Positions 16,731-25,376 of a stretch of DNA of 48,101 nt are shown here, one piece after another. The position numbers and the translations under genes were made by a program. Location of the stretch: the NCBI GenBank assembly GCA_000431535.1, contig HF991817.1, positions 49,297-97,397 of the forward strand. Direction: 5' to 3'. This DNA comes from Clostridium sp. CAG:678. Lineage in GTDB: Bacteria > Bacillota > Clostridia > Oscillospirales > Acutalibacteraceae. Positions within the stretch are counted from its first letter, which is position 1. The number at the start of each line of letters is the position of its first letter. The notes beneath the pieces were generated by a model. The model was not told the origin of the DNA, made no database searches, and saw nothing but the letters and a program-made list of their open reading frames with translations.

Positions 16731-18158
16731 TTGAGCAGAGGCAAAGAACTTGCTAAAAATACCGCAATTCTTACATTTGGTAAGGTCTGCACCCAGTTTA
16801 TCAGTTTTTTCCTTCTTCCGCTGTATACTGCCATTCTGGATACGGCGGAATACGGCACCTATGATCTTCTTATCACTTATGCAACGCTGCTTTTGCCGCT
16901 GTTTAACTGGCAGTTGGATCAGGGCGTTTTTCGGTTTATGCTGGAGGTAAGAGATAACCGTGCGGGGCAGACAAAATTGTTTTCTACCATTTTTACTGCC
17001 AATACCGCGCAGTCGGCAGCCTATGTGGCGATTCTGCTTCTGGTTTCCAAATTTGTGGATCTGCCAAATGTTTGGTTCCTCGCGGCGTATGTTGTTGTAC
17101 TCATTTATCTTAATCTGCTCCTCCAGTTTGCAAGAGGGCAGGGCAGAAACGTGGTTTATGCCGTTGCCGGCTTTATTTCGGCGTCCGCCACCGTTGTGTT
17201 TAATGTGATCACGCTTGTTGTGCTGAAACTGGGTCTTAACGGCCTTTACATATCTACGCTTGCCGCGTATTTTCTGGCAGTTGCTTATCTCTTTTTCGCT
17301 TTGAAACCGTGGAGATATTTAAGAATTAAGCAGGTTAAACTTTCTGTTTTAAAAACCGTCTGCCGTTATTCTTTGCCGCTCATTCCGAATAATCTTGCCT
17401 GGTGGGTCGTTAATGTGTCAGACAGGCTGATCGTTTCTCACATTCTGGGCGTGGGGCAAAACGGCATTTATACCGTTGCAAATAAATTTTCAAATGTTTT
17501 TATCTCCTTTTATAATATTTTTAATCTGTCTTGGACGGAATCCGTTTCTCTGCATTATCAGGATGAGGACAGGGATCGGTTTCTGAGCGAAACGATCACT
17601 ACGCTGTATAAACTGTTTTCGTGCGCCTGCCTTGGAATCGTAGCGCTGATGCCGTTTATTTTCCCGATTCTGATCAATGAAAGTTACGGCGAGGCATATC
17701 CTCAGGTGCCGATCCTGATGTATGCCATGCTGATGCGTGTAATCGTGGGCCTCTACAGCTGTATCTACATCGCCATGAAAAACACCAAAAAAGTTGCTTA
17801 CACTTCCGCCGCTGCGGCAGTGATCAATATCGTGGTGCATCTGCTGCTTATCAATAAGATCGGTCTTTTTGCAGCCTCCATTTCCACTTTTGTTGCGTTT
17901 GGAAGCATGGCGGTCATCCGCTATATAGATGTAAACCGGTATGTAAAAATGAAGATCTCAACCCCCGTGCTTGTATCTTCTTTTGTGCTGGGTATCGCGC
18001 TGATGATATCGTATTATCAGCAGAATACAGCGCTTGATGTGATTTTCCTGATCATCGTTTGCGTTTATGCCGTTGCAATGAACTGGAAATTCGGCCTTAA
18101 ATGCCTTGCCGAGGCAAAAGAACTGCTGCTTAAATTTAAAAACAAAAAACAGCAGTAA
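16731..18158 (+). CDS. Wzx-type polysaccharide flippase
   Basis: Polytopic inner-membrane transporter that moves the lipid-linked repeat unit outward. From TTG 16731 the product has 475 residues, twelve to fourteen hydrophobic segments and the opening LAKNTAILTFGKVCTQFISF, the normal N-terminus of the PST/MATE-like family. AAAGG lies ten bases upstream. An in-frame ATG at 16578 would add 51 residues encoded inside the pyruvyltransferase gene and lacking any hydrophobic start, so it is rejected. It is the last gene of the operon and is followed by a strong terminator. Confidence 0.9.
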   Translation: MSRGKELAKNTAILTFGKVCTQFISFFLLPLYTAILDTAEYGTYDLLITYATLLLPLFNWQLDQGVFRFMLEVRDNRAGQTKLFSTIFTANTAQSAAYVAILLLVSKFVDLPNVWFLAAYVVVLIYLNLLLQFARGQGRNVVYAVAGFISASATVVFNVITLVVLKLGLNGLYISTLAAYFLAVAYLFFALKPWRYLRIKQVKLSVLKTVCRYSLPLIPNNLAWWVVNVSDRLIVSHILGVGQNGIYTVANKFSNVFISFYNIFNLSWTESVSLHYQDEDRDRFLSETITTLYKLFSCACLGIVALMPFIFPILINESYGEAYPQVPILMYAMLMRVIVGLYSCIYIAMKNTKKVAYTSAAAAVINIVVHLLLINKIGLFAASISTFVAFGSMAVIRYIDVNRYVKMKISTPVLVSSFVLGIALMISYYQQNTALDVIFLIIVCVYAVAMNWKFGLKCLAEAKELLLKFKNKKQQ

Positions 18159-18171
18159 ATACTGAAAAGTA

Positions 18172-18206
18172 AAACAGCCAAAGCAAAGCGCTTTGGCTGT
18201 TTTTTA
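18172..18206. terminator. bidirectional terminator between the flippase and recG
   Basis: A 12-bp inverted repeat (AACAGCCAAAGC and complement) with a tiny loop, flanked by A-runs on the left and T-runs on the right. It can end both the polysaccharide operon and the converging recG operon. Confidence 0.92.
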
Positions 18207-18230
18207 TGGCTTGATCCGGGCACAACCTGT

Positions 18231-20261
18231 TTAATTGGAAACAGAGTTTCTAAACAGATCCGAAATACGGTTTGCCAGCGCTTTGTATTTCGGCAGATCC
18301 AGATTGAAGTCCTCTGCCAGAATCCGGTCTGCGCACTGCCGGCATTTTTTCAGCGTTTCCATATCTTCCAGCATATCGGCAATTTTCAGATCCGGCAGCC
18401 CGTGCTGGCGGTTTCCGAAGAAATCGCCCGGCCCGCGCAGTTTCAGATCCTCATCGGCAATCTTAAATCCGTCGCTGTATTTTTTCATCGTCTTAAGTCT
18501 TTGCATTGCCGTGTCGCTTTTGCTGTCTGATACCAGTATGCAGTAGGACTGGGCTTTGCCGCGTCCGACCCTGCCGCGCAACTGGTGCAGCTGGGATAGC
18601 CCAAACCGCTCCGCGTTTTCAATCACCATAACCGTGGCGGCAGGCACGTCAACGCCCACTTCAATCACGGTGGTTGCCACAAGCAGTTTGATATCTCCGT
18701 CCGCAAAGGCACGCATCACGTTCTCTTTTTGCGCCGGTTTCATTTTTCCGTGCAAAAGCCCTATATTTATGCCTTTAAAATCGCCGTTTGCAAGTTCTTC
18801 GGCGTATTTTTCGGCAGAGATCATATCTGTGTTTTCGCCCTCTTCTACCAGCGGGCAGACTATGTATGCCTGATTACCGGCAGCGATCTGCTTTTTTATA
18901 AAGGCGTAGATCCTTTTGTGATAGCGCGAGTCTACCACATCCGTGCGCACCGTTTGTCTGCCCGGCGGCAGTTCATCCAATACGGAAATATCCAGATCGC
19001 CGTAGATCATGAGCGCAAGGGTGCGCGGTATCGGGGTGGCACTCATAACCAGGGTGTGCACCTCCTCGCCTTTCATGGCAAGGTTTGCCCGCTGGTTTAC
19101 ACCGAACCGGTGCTGTTCATCCGTGATCACAAGACCTAAATTTTTAAATTCCACATCGTTTTGAATCAGCGCGTGCGTGCCGATTACCAAATCGGTCTCG
19201 CCGTCGATCAGTGCCTCTTTGATCCGGCGCTTTTCTTTTTTTGAGGTGCTGCCGGTCAGCAGATCGGTTTTGATTCCGGCGCTGCCCAGCATCTCAAGCA
19301 GGGTCTCGGCGTGCTGCGCGGCAAGGATCTCCGTTGGCGCCATCAGCGCGCACTGGTATCCGTTTTTTACAGCGGTGTAAATGATGCCGGCGGCAACAGC
19401 AGTCTTGCCGCTGCCCACATCTCCCTGAAGCAGCCGGTTCATCGGGTAGCCGCTTGCCATATCCGCGCAGCATTCCCGCATGGCTCTTTCCTGCGCGCCC
19501 GTGGGTTTGAACGGCAAAAGTTTTAAGAACGCGTCAGTGTGATCGGTTTTCAGAACGGCTTTTGTGCGCACTTTACGTCTGCCTTTCAGTTTCAGCAGAC
19601 CGAGTTGCAGTGCCAGCAGTTCTTCAAAGATCAGCCGGTCACGCGCTTTTTCAAGGCTCTCTCTATCCTGCGGAAAATGAATCTGGCGAATCGCAAAATC
19701 CAGTGAAACCAGTTTGTATTCCAGCCGGATTTCTGCCGGGAGCGTTTCCTCAAACCGATCCGAATTTTCCAGCGCGGTTTTTATTACCTTTTCGATCGCT
19801 TTGGAATTCAGCCTGCCTGTGGCGTGATATACAGGCCGGATGGCATCGCTGTTTTCTGCCTTTTCAATTTCTGGAGAAGCCATAGATGCGCTGGTCAGCG
19901 TCCGCTCTATCTTGCCGTAGAGAATGTAATTGCCATACAGTTTCAGCGCGGCGGCGAGATATTTGTTGTTGAATAGGGTAACGTGTATCACAGTATGTCC
20001 GTCGGTGAAATCGCATTTATAAAGCGTCATTCCTTTGCGCACAAAATGTTCCTTCACCTGGGAGATCATCGTAGCTTCAATGCACGCCACAGACCCGCTT
20101 TCGCACTGTAAAACGGTTTTTTTATCCGATCTGTCCTCATAGGTTCTCGGGTAATGCTCTATAAGATCCCGCACGCTGAAAATGCCGAGCTTATGAAAAA
20201 GCCCGGCTTTTTTTTCTCCCACACCTTTTATATACTGAATACTGCTGTTTAGATCAAGCAT
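18231..20261 (-). CDS. recG: ATP-dependent DNA helicase RecG
   Basis: Branch-migration helicase that remodels stalled forks and Holliday junctions. The 676-residue protein is of normal length. It has an N-terminal helix-hairpin region (GVGEKKAGLFHKLG), an OB-fold wedge (about residues 55-145), a Walker A GDVGSGKT at 280-287 and a DEQH box in TDEQHRFG. VMSATPIPRTL and the C-terminal helicase motifs through LRGRVGRG follow. The start codon ATG at 20261 is one base after the fakA stop, so the genes are co-translated. The yloU-fakA-recG order is widespread in Firmicutes. Confidence 0.98.
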   Translation of the reverse strand: MLDLNSSIQYIKGVGEKKAGLFHKLGIFSVRDLIEHYPRTYEDRSDKKTVLQCESGSVACIEATMISQVKEHFVRKGMTLYKCDFTDGHTVIHVTLFNNKYLAAALKLYGNYILYGKIERTLTSASMASPEIEKAENSDAIRPVYHATGRLNSKAIEKVIKTALENSDRFEETLPAEIRLEYKLVSLDFAIRQIHFPQDRESLEKARDRLIFEELLALQLGLLKLKGRRKVRTKAVLKTDHTDAFLKLLPFKPTGAQERAMRECCADMASGYPMNRLLQGDVGSGKTAVAAGIIYTAVKNGYQCALMAPTEILAAQHAETLLEMLGSAGIKTDLLTGSTSKKEKRRIKEALIDGETDLVIGTHALIQNDVEFKNLGLVITDEQHRFGVNQRANLAMKGEEVHTLVMSATPIPRTLALMIYGDLDISVLDELPPGRQTVRTDVVDSRYHKRIYAFIKKQIAAGNQAYIVCPLVEEGENTDMISAEKYAEELANGDFKGINIGLLHGKMKPAQKENVMRAFADGDIKLLVATTVIEVGVDVPAATVMVIENAERFGLSQLHQLRGRVGRGKAQSYCILVSDSKSDTAMQRLKTMKKYSDGFKIADEDLKLRGPGDFFGNRQHGLPDLKIADMLEDMETLKKCRQCADRILAEDFNLDLPKYKALANRISDLFRNSVSN

Positions 20262-20262
20262 T

Positions 20263-21924
20263 TTACTCCACAGAAATAATAAAATAGTATATCGGCTGTC
20301 CGCCGTTTACAACACTGATCTCTATATCACCGAATTTATCTTCCAGTTTTTTTCTAAGGTTTTCTGCGTCGTTTTCGTCCGCGTCTTCACCATAGATCAG
20401 CGTTACGATCCCGCCGTCATATTTTTTGATCAGTCTGGATGCCGCTTTAAAAGCGATGTCCACTTTATCGGCGCCCACATATCTGATCTTGCCGTTGCAA
20501 AGGCCCATGATCTCGCCCTGCTTAACGGGGATGCCTTCCACTTCGCTGTCTCTTGCGGCAAAGGTTACCAGAGCGGTGGAAACATTTTCAGCCGCCTGCG
20601 TCATCTCAAGGGCGTTTTCATCCGTGCTTGCCTCTTCGTCAAACATCAGCATGGCGGAAATGCCCTGCGGGATCGTTTTGGTTTGCAGCACTTTCACTTT
20701 GCGCCCGTCGGCCAGACGCGCCGCCTGCTCGGCAGCCATAATTATGTTTTTGTTGTTTGGCAGCACAAACACCGTCTTTGCCGGCGTGGCGTTAATGGCG
20801 TTCAGAATATCATCTGTGGACGGGTTCATTGTTTGCCCGCCGCTTACCACAATATCCGCGCCGATATCTTTAAACAGTTCCGTGAGCCCGTTGCCGGCAC
20901 ATACAGCCACAAAGCCGTATTCGTTTACAGGATCGGCAGGAACCAGTGCTGCCTTGTTATCGTTTTCGTTTTCACTGATTCCCTCCTGCGCGTTTCGGTG
21001 CTGATAGCGCATATTGTCAATTTTAATATTGATCAGCTGGCCATATTTCAGCGCCGCTTGGATCACATTGCCCGGCTCGTTGGAATGCACATGTACCTTG
21101 ATAATGTCATTGTCGTCCACCACAACAACGCAGTCGCCGATGGATTCAAGAAACGCCCTCAGTTTCAGCGGATCTTTTTCTTTGGCATTTTTAGATTTTT
21201 CTATTAAAAATTCAGAGCAGTAGCCGAATTGAATATCGTCCGATGCATTGGCAACCGTGTTTTTCGGTTCTTCTTTCGGCGCTTGTTCCGGCGCCTCAAG
21301 CGGCTGCACAATCACATTGTTCGCAAACACGCTGTGGAATCCCTCAAAAATCAGCACAAGGCCCTGACCGCCTGCATCCACTACTCCCGCCTGTTTTAAA
21401 ACGGGCAGTTGCTCCGGCGTTTCGGCAAGCGCTTCTTTTGCCGCCATCATAGCGGCAAAGGCAACCTCCATTGGATCGTCCACCGTTTTTGCCAGTTCCG
21501 TTGCGGCCTCGCTCGCTTTTCTAACAACGGTTAGAATTGTGCCCTCTGTGGGTTTCATTACGGCTTTGTATGCTGCTTTTACGCCAAGTTCAAAGGCTTT
21601 TGCAACATCTTTGCCGTTTGCCTCGTCCAGTTCTTTAAAGCCTTTGGAAAATCCCCTGAAAATCAGGGAAAGGATAACGCCGCTGTTGCCGCGCGCCCCT
21701 CTTAAAAGCGCCGAGGCACATTTGGATGCCGCCTCGCCTATGGAACAGCTGTCCGGCAAAACGGCCATTTCTTTTGCCGCCGCGCCGATCGTCATGCTCA
21801 TATTTGTGCCGGTATCGCCGTCCGGAACCGGGAAAATATTGAGTGCGTCAACGGATTTGCGGTTGTTTGAAATATGATTTGCTGCGGAAATTACTCCGTC
21901 GCGAAACATTTTACCTGTAAGCAT
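20263..21924 (-). CDS. fakA: fatty acid kinase, ATP-binding subunit FakA (YloV/DAK2 family)
   Basis: Phosphorylates exogenous fatty acids held by a FakB (DegV) partner, for phospholipid synthesis. The 553-residue product has the N-terminal DAK2 kinase domain with PVPDGDTGTNM (residues 33-42), and a middle domain with Cys236 in FGYCSEF plus His278 and His280 in KVHVHSNEP, the residues expected to hold zinc. A C-terminal domain of the same fold follows. No fakB/degV is in the window. AGGAG lies about 11 bases before the ATG. It is flanked by yloU upstream and recG downstream in one operon. A second, free-standing copy of the middle domain occurs at 35377-35628. Confidence 0.95.
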   Translation of the reverse strand: MLTGKMFRDGVISAANHISNNRKSVDALNIFPVPDGDTGTNMSMTIGAAAKEMAVLPDSCSIGEAASKCASALLRGARGNSGVILSLIFRGFSKGFKELDEANGKDVAKAFELGVKAAYKAVMKPTEGTILTVVRKASEAATELAKTVDDPMEVAFAAMMAAKEALAETPEQLPVLKQAGVVDAGGQGLVLIFEGFHSVFANNVIVQPLEAPEQAPKEEPKNTVANASDDIQFGYCSEFLIEKSKNAKEKDPLKLRAFLESIGDCVVVVDDNDIIKVHVHSNEPGNVIQAALKYGQLINIKIDNMRYQHRNAQEGISENENDNKAALVPADPVNEYGFVAVCAGNGLTELFKDIGADIVVSGGQTMNPSTDDILNAINATPAKTVFVLPNNKNIIMAAEQAARLADGRKVKVLQTKTIPQGISAMLMFDEEASTDENALEMTQAAENVSTALVTFAARDSEVEGIPVKQGEIMGLCNGKIRYVGADKVDIAFKAASRLIKKYDGGIVTLIYGEDADENDAENLRKKLEDKFGDIEISVVNGGQPIYYFIISVE

Positions 21925-21940
21925 TTCAGAATAATCTCCT

Positions 21941-22297
21941 TTAGTTGATTGCGTCTACATAAACGTTGATTTTTGAGACTTTCAGATCGGTAACCGTCTC
22001 AACGCTGTATCGAACTTTGTTTGTTATGCTGCTGGCGATCGCGTTGATATTTACGCCGTAGGAAACAGCGATATGCAGGTCGATCACCAGGCCGCCGTTT
22101 ATGCTTTTCACGCTTACGCCGCGGTTATAATTCTCTTTATCCGCTTTGCTGGAAATGATCGCTTTCAAACTCTGCATCGGGCTGGAATTTACCATTCCCG
22201 TAACGCCGAAACAGGATTGCGCAACCTGCCCCACCAGTTTTTCAAAATAGTTGTTCGTGATTTCTATATATCCGTTCGGATTCTCAAATTTGATCAT
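21941..22297 (-). CDS. Asp23/Gls24 family protein YloU
   Basis: A 118-residue protein starting MIKFENPNGYIEITNNYF, typical of the Asp23/Gls24 (YloU) family. Core signatures are CFGVTGM, a GVSVK segment and DLHIAVSYGVNI. The family is linked to cell-envelope stress and is almost always next to fakA. The ATG at 22297 follows GGAGG by seven bases. A longer reading from 22336 adds 13 residues upstream of this ribosome site and is unlikely. Precise biochemical function is unknown. Confidence 0.93.
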   Translation of the reverse strand: MIKFENPNGYIEITNNYFEKLVGQVAQSCFGVTGMVNSSPMQSLKAIISSKADKENYNRGVSVKSINGGLVIDLHIAVSYGVNINAIASSITNKVRYSVETVTDLKVSKINVYVDAIN

Positions 22298-22341
22298 AAC
22301 AAACCTCCGTTCGTTTCTGCCACTTGCCTGGTCCATTCATG

Positions 22342-22370
22342 ATTATAATATATTTTACCCGCCTTATCAA
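22342..22370 (-). promoter_or_regulatory. promoter of yloU-fakA-recG
   Basis: On the minus strand TTGATA (22370-22365), a 17-nt spacer and TATAAT (22347-22342). It lies between the lipoprotein gene and yloU. The intervening 22371-22430 has a perfect hairpin (GTGCAAAAG arms, 22388-22412) without a good T-run. Confidence 0.75.
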
Positions 22371-22430
22371 GGCAAATCACACGCTTTGTGCAAAAGTTAC
22401 ACGCTTTTGCACGGTTCATTTTGAAAGCGG

Positions 22431-23924
22431 TTAATCCGCCTCAAAATACCAGTCTTCTATATTGGAAAAGCAGTCGTAATAATTGCCCTGCACGTCTCCG
22501 TTCATCGTTTTGGTAAAGCAAATCATCGCGCGCCTGTAAACAAGCGGTATAAAGGGCATTTCATCGGAAAATTTCAGCAGAAAATCACCGATCTGGCCGC
22601 TGCCGTCCATATATGCATGATAGGCTGCGGCGCTTGCGCTCCCTGCCGGGTCAATGCCGTAGCGCGCGCTTCCGTCGCTGTCAAAAAACGGTCTCAGGCT
22701 CATATCCGGCGGCAATTTGATCTCCCCTATATAAAGGTTAAACTGCTCTTTGGAGATCCTGTCAAAATATCTGGCGTCGTCCTCTTCATAGATCGTAACG
22801 TCGAACCCCGCCTCTTCTAATTGCTGCTCAATCAGTTTCGCGCAGGCAGTTCTTTCCGCGTTGGAGGAATTGACTACAATGGAAATATCGTTGCCTGAAA
22901 CGCCGCTTGTCTGCAGAATCTGCCTTGCGGCATCGGCGTCGCCCTCCTCAGCAAACAACTGCGTTTCGGAAAGTTCAAACTGCGGGTTAAAGATGCCGGT
23001 GGATGCCTGCGCAAATCCGCCGTAAGCGCTTCTCGCAAGCGTGCCGCGGTCAATGGCAAGCGAAATCGCGCGCCGCACATCGGCGTTGGCGGTGATTCCG
23101 CTCTTATTATTTACGCCTATAAATACCAGATTATTCATATTGATCAGCCTTTTATTGGCAGTGATCCTGCGAGAGGAATTGCTGCTCAGGTCCCGAAATG
23201 CAAAACTGATATTGCCGATATTCACCGCGTTGTCTATGGAATCCTCGGATGCAATATTTTCCAGATGAATCACCGTGATATGCGGTTGAAATCCGTTTTG
23301 CGTGTTTGCTTTCAGCACGGTTTCGCCGTTTTCATCGGCATAGTAGTATCTTCCGTTCCCGATCGGGTAATTACCCGAACTTTCGGAACTGACGATCGGA
23401 AAAACCAGCAGATTGTGCGCATACGGATCCGGTGCGTTCAGGCTGAAAACGATCTCTGATTCGGAACGTGCCCTGCAGGAGTCGATCTCTCCAAGTGAAG
23501 ATCCCCAGTAAGCGGAATCTTTTGCGGCGTTGAAAGAACTGACTACATCGTCTGCCGTCAGCACGGTGCCGTCCGTAAACTGCAGGCCTGCCGTTATGCC
23601 CACAACAAGCGTTTTGCGGTCTTCATATTCATAACTGGAGGCAATGTTAAGACTTGCCTTGAAATTTTCATCAAGGTCAAACAAACTCTCAAAAACAAGC
23701 TGGCTCAGCACCTGGTTATTTAGCGTCCGTGCTGCAAAAGGATCCAGGCTGTCCGCCTGTGTGTAACTCAGTTTAAAGGTGCTGTTGTCTTCGCGTATAA
23801 CGGTTTCCTGTTCTATAATAGCGGGATTTGTCTGCGTTTCGCCGCTTTCCGATTCGGAGCAGGCGGTAAGGCAAAGGGCAAGGATAACCGCCGCAAGAAT
23901 CATAGCCGTAATTCTTTTTGCCAT
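22431..23924 (-). CDS. orphan oligopeptide-type ABC substrate-binding lipoprotein (SBP_bac_5)
   Basis: Predicted extracellular, lipid-anchored binding protein of the DppA/OppA class. The 497-residue product has a type II signal peptide with lipobox LTAC at residues 19-22 and a Ser/Glu/Thr-rich linker. The SBP_bac_5 fold then begins with SYTQADSLDPF and FTDGTVLTADDVV, and the C-terminus has DEMPFIPLVYR. No permease or ATPase of the Opp/Dpp type is adjacent; its neighbours are ymdB two bases upstream and yloU downstream. It could share a transporter encoded elsewhere or act as a sensor. The start ATG follows GGAGG closely. Confidence 0.92.
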   Translation of the reverse strand: MAKRITAMILAAVILALCLTACSESESGETQTNPAIIEQETVIREDNSTFKLSYTQADSLDPFAARTLNNQVLSQLVFESLFDLDENFKASLNIASSYEYEDRKTLVVGITAGLQFTDGTVLTADDVVSSFNAAKDSAYWGSSLGEIDSCRARSESEIVFSLNAPDPYAHNLLVFPIVSSESSGNYPIGNGRYYYADENGETVLKANTQNGFQPHITVIHLENIASEDSIDNAVNIGNISFAFRDLSSNSSRRITANKRLINMNNLVFIGVNNKSGITANADVRRAISLAIDRGTLARSAYGGFAQASTGIFNPQFELSETQLFAEEGDADAARQILQTSGVSGNDISIVVNSSNAERTACAKLIEQQLEEAGFDVTIYEEDDARYFDRISKEQFNLYIGEIKLPPDMSLRPFFDSDGSARYGIDPAGSASAAAYHAYMDGSGQIGDFLLKFSDEMPFIPLVYRRAMICFTKTMNGDVQGNYYDCFSNIEDWYFEAD

Positions 23925-23926
23925 GT

Positions 23927-24700
23927 TTACCTCCTGAATCCTTCTGTATAAACGGTCTTCCCGGTCTTATCGTCTATTTCAAAAAAGCAGCCTTCGCAGG
24001 TGCATTCCCCGCTTGGGTTCTTGAATCGAACCGGCAGGTTTGTGCGCATCTTTCTTATGGCGCATTCCGGCTCAACGCCTAAAACGGATTGCAGCGGGCC
24101 GGTCATTCCCAAGTCGGTAATATATCCTGTGCCGTTCGGCAGAATCTGATTGTCCGATGTCTGCACATGCGTGTGCGTGCCGAACAGCGCGCTGATTCGC
24201 CCGTCCAGATAAAAACCCAGCGCTCTTTTTTCGCTCGTTGCCTCAGCGTGAAAATCAATAATAATGAGTTTTGCTCCCTCCGCTTTGGCTTTTTCAATCA
24301 TTTCATCTGCCGCGTCAAACGGGTTTTTTATGGGGTCAAGATAAACAACCCCCTGCAAATTGATCACAGCGGCTTTGATATAGCCTTTGTCTATGATTAC
24401 CATTCCGTGCCCCGGCGCGCTGCCATGGTAATTTGCCGGGCGGATGATAAATTCATTTTCTTCCAGATAATCGCTTATTTCCGGGCGTTTCAGGCTGTGG
24501 TTCCCAAGTGTTATCACATCTGCGCCCGCGTCAAACACGGCGTTTGCCGATTTTGGCGTGATCCCGTTGCCAACAGCGGAATTTTCAGCGTTCACAATCG
24601 TCAGATCGCTTTTGTAATTTCTCTTCAGCCCGGGCAGAACTTCGCGCAGATAGTCGCACCCGGCGGCAGATACAACATCGCCTATTGTAAGTATTTTCAA
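23927..24700 (-). CDS. ymdB: YmdB-family metallophosphoesterase
   Basis: Predicted phosphodiesterase of the TIGR00282/YmdB family; the Bacillus member acts on cyclic nucleotides and influences biofilm and motility choice. The 257-residue protein carries the metal ligands in GDVVSAAG, NAENSAVGNGI, GNHSLKRPE, DFHAEATSEKRALG and GTHTHVQTSD. The start is a TTG at 24700, giving MKILTIGDVV; the upstream ribosome site is weak. It heads a unit with the binding lipoprotein (2-nt gap). In Bacillus it is downstream of rny, but here the polysaccharide locus and the recG block lie between them. Confidence 0.93.
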   Translation of the reverse strand: MKILTIGDVVSAAGCDYLREVLPGLKRNYKSDLTIVNAENSAVGNGITPKSANAVFDAGADVITLGNHSLKRPEISDYLEENEFIIRPANYHGSAPGHGMVIIDKGYIKAAVINLQGVVYLDPIKNPFDAADEMIEKAKAEGAKLIIIDFHAEATSEKRALGFYLDGRISALFGTHTHVQTSDNQILPNGTGYITDLGMTGPLQSVLGVEPECAIRKMRTNLPVRFKNPSGECTCEGCFFEIDDKTGKTVYTEGFRR

Positions 24701-24733
24701 ATTTACACCGATTCTATACTTTAATTTTTAATT

Positions 24734-24762
24734 ATTATACAATATCCTGCCGGCAAAAACAA
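24734..24762 (-). promoter_or_regulatory. ymdB promoter
   Basis: On the minus strand TTGTTT (24762-24757), a 17-nt spacer and TATAAT (24739-24734), with a TG immediately before the -10. The leader to the TTG start is about 25 nt. Confidence 0.65.
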
Positions 24763-24818
24763 TATATAGCAAATTGTTTATTTTTAATTTACACACTTTT
24801 AAAATTTCAAAATAAAAC

Positions 24819-24846
24819 TTGACAAATTGTTTTTATAGGTTATAAT
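24819..24846 (+). promoter_or_regulatory. tRNA-Gln promoter
   Basis: TTGACA at 24819-24824, a 16-nt spacer and TATAAT at 24841-24846, both perfect. The tRNA begins 33 nt after the -10. Confidence 0.85.
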
Positions 24847-24878
24847 AGTAAACGCATTGATTGTGCAGATCATTATAT

Positions 24879-24952
24879 AGAGGTATAGTGTAACGGTAAC
24901 ACACCGGACTCTGACTCCGTTATTTAAGGTTCGAATCCTTATACCTCTGCCA
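24879..24952 (+). tRNA. tRNA-Gln (anticodon CUG)
   Basis: A 74-nt cloverleaf with a perfect 7-bp acceptor stem (AGAGGTA with TACCTCT), an anticodon loop CTCTGAC reading CUG, a T-arm AAGG-TTCGAAT-CCTT and an encoded CCA. CUG reads the glutamine codon CAG. It has its own promoter and terminator. Confidence 0.95.
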
Positions 24953-24959
24953 AAAGAGA

Positions 24960-24987
24960 AAGAACACTCGCGCAGTGTTCTTTTTTC
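24960..24987 (+). terminator. terminator after tRNA-Gln
   Basis: AAGAACACT and its exact complement around a CGCGC loop, followed by TTTTTT. It starts eight bases after the tRNA CCA. Confidence 0.85.
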
Positions 24988-25003
24988 TTTTTGTAAAATT
25001 GTA

Positions 25004-25099
25004 AAAGGATTCGAAGAATCCTTTAGCCGAGGGCAATTTAATGCCCGAACGCCGAGGTTCTGCCTTGCATTTGCAAGGCAGGTTCTCATACCTCTGCCA
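25004..25099 (+). repeat. hairpin-rich repeat ending in a copy of the tRNA-Gln 3' end
   Basis: Three consecutive inverted repeats lie here: a 9-bp stem with a 3-nt loop (25004-25024), a 5-bp stem (25031-25046), and a 10-bp stem with a 2-nt loop (25060-25081). Then come 12 bases (25088-25099, ATACCTCTGCCA) identical to the last 12 of tRNA-Gln (24941-24952). AAGGATTCGAA within the first hairpin is the reverse complement of the tRNA T-arm TTCGAATCCTT. The arrangement looks derived from the tRNA, either as an attachment-site remnant or as a mobile palindromic repeat. I see no encoded protein. Confidence 0.6.
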
Positions 25100-25129
25100 T
25101 AAAGCGTTACCAAAAAAGATATAACGCTG

Positions 25130-25157
25130 AAAAAGCCCGATTTATCGGGCTTTTTTT
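25130..25157 (+). terminator. second terminator downstream of tRNA-Gln
   Basis: AAAAAGCCCGA and complementary TCGGGCTTTTT around a TTTA loop, followed by more T. A weaker stem (AGCGTTA with TAACGCT, 25103-25128) precedes it. Together with the first terminator it brackets the hairpin repeat. Confidence 0.85.
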
Positions 25158-25376
25158 ATTGCCATTAAGCAGAATATTATTTTACAAAATCATAGATGTT
25201 TTTATAGTCATTTCTAAAACTGCAAGGATTTGAACCTTAAATCATAAGTATTAAATATTCGGTATAGCACACCTCTATTAGCTTGTGGTTGCTAGTTTGA
25301 GTTTAACTTGGGGTGCTATAAGACCACAAGTGAACATACCAAAAGAATTATATATTATATAGCAGAAGAAAAAGTA

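Noticed and set aside
22388-22412. Terminator after the binding lipoprotein gene.
   Set aside because: The stem is perfect but has no T-run in either useful orientation.
24799-25113. A 104-codon minus-strand frame across tRNA-Gln and the hairpin repeat.
   Set aside because: It is antisense to a tRNA and two terminators and is made of the hairpin repeats.
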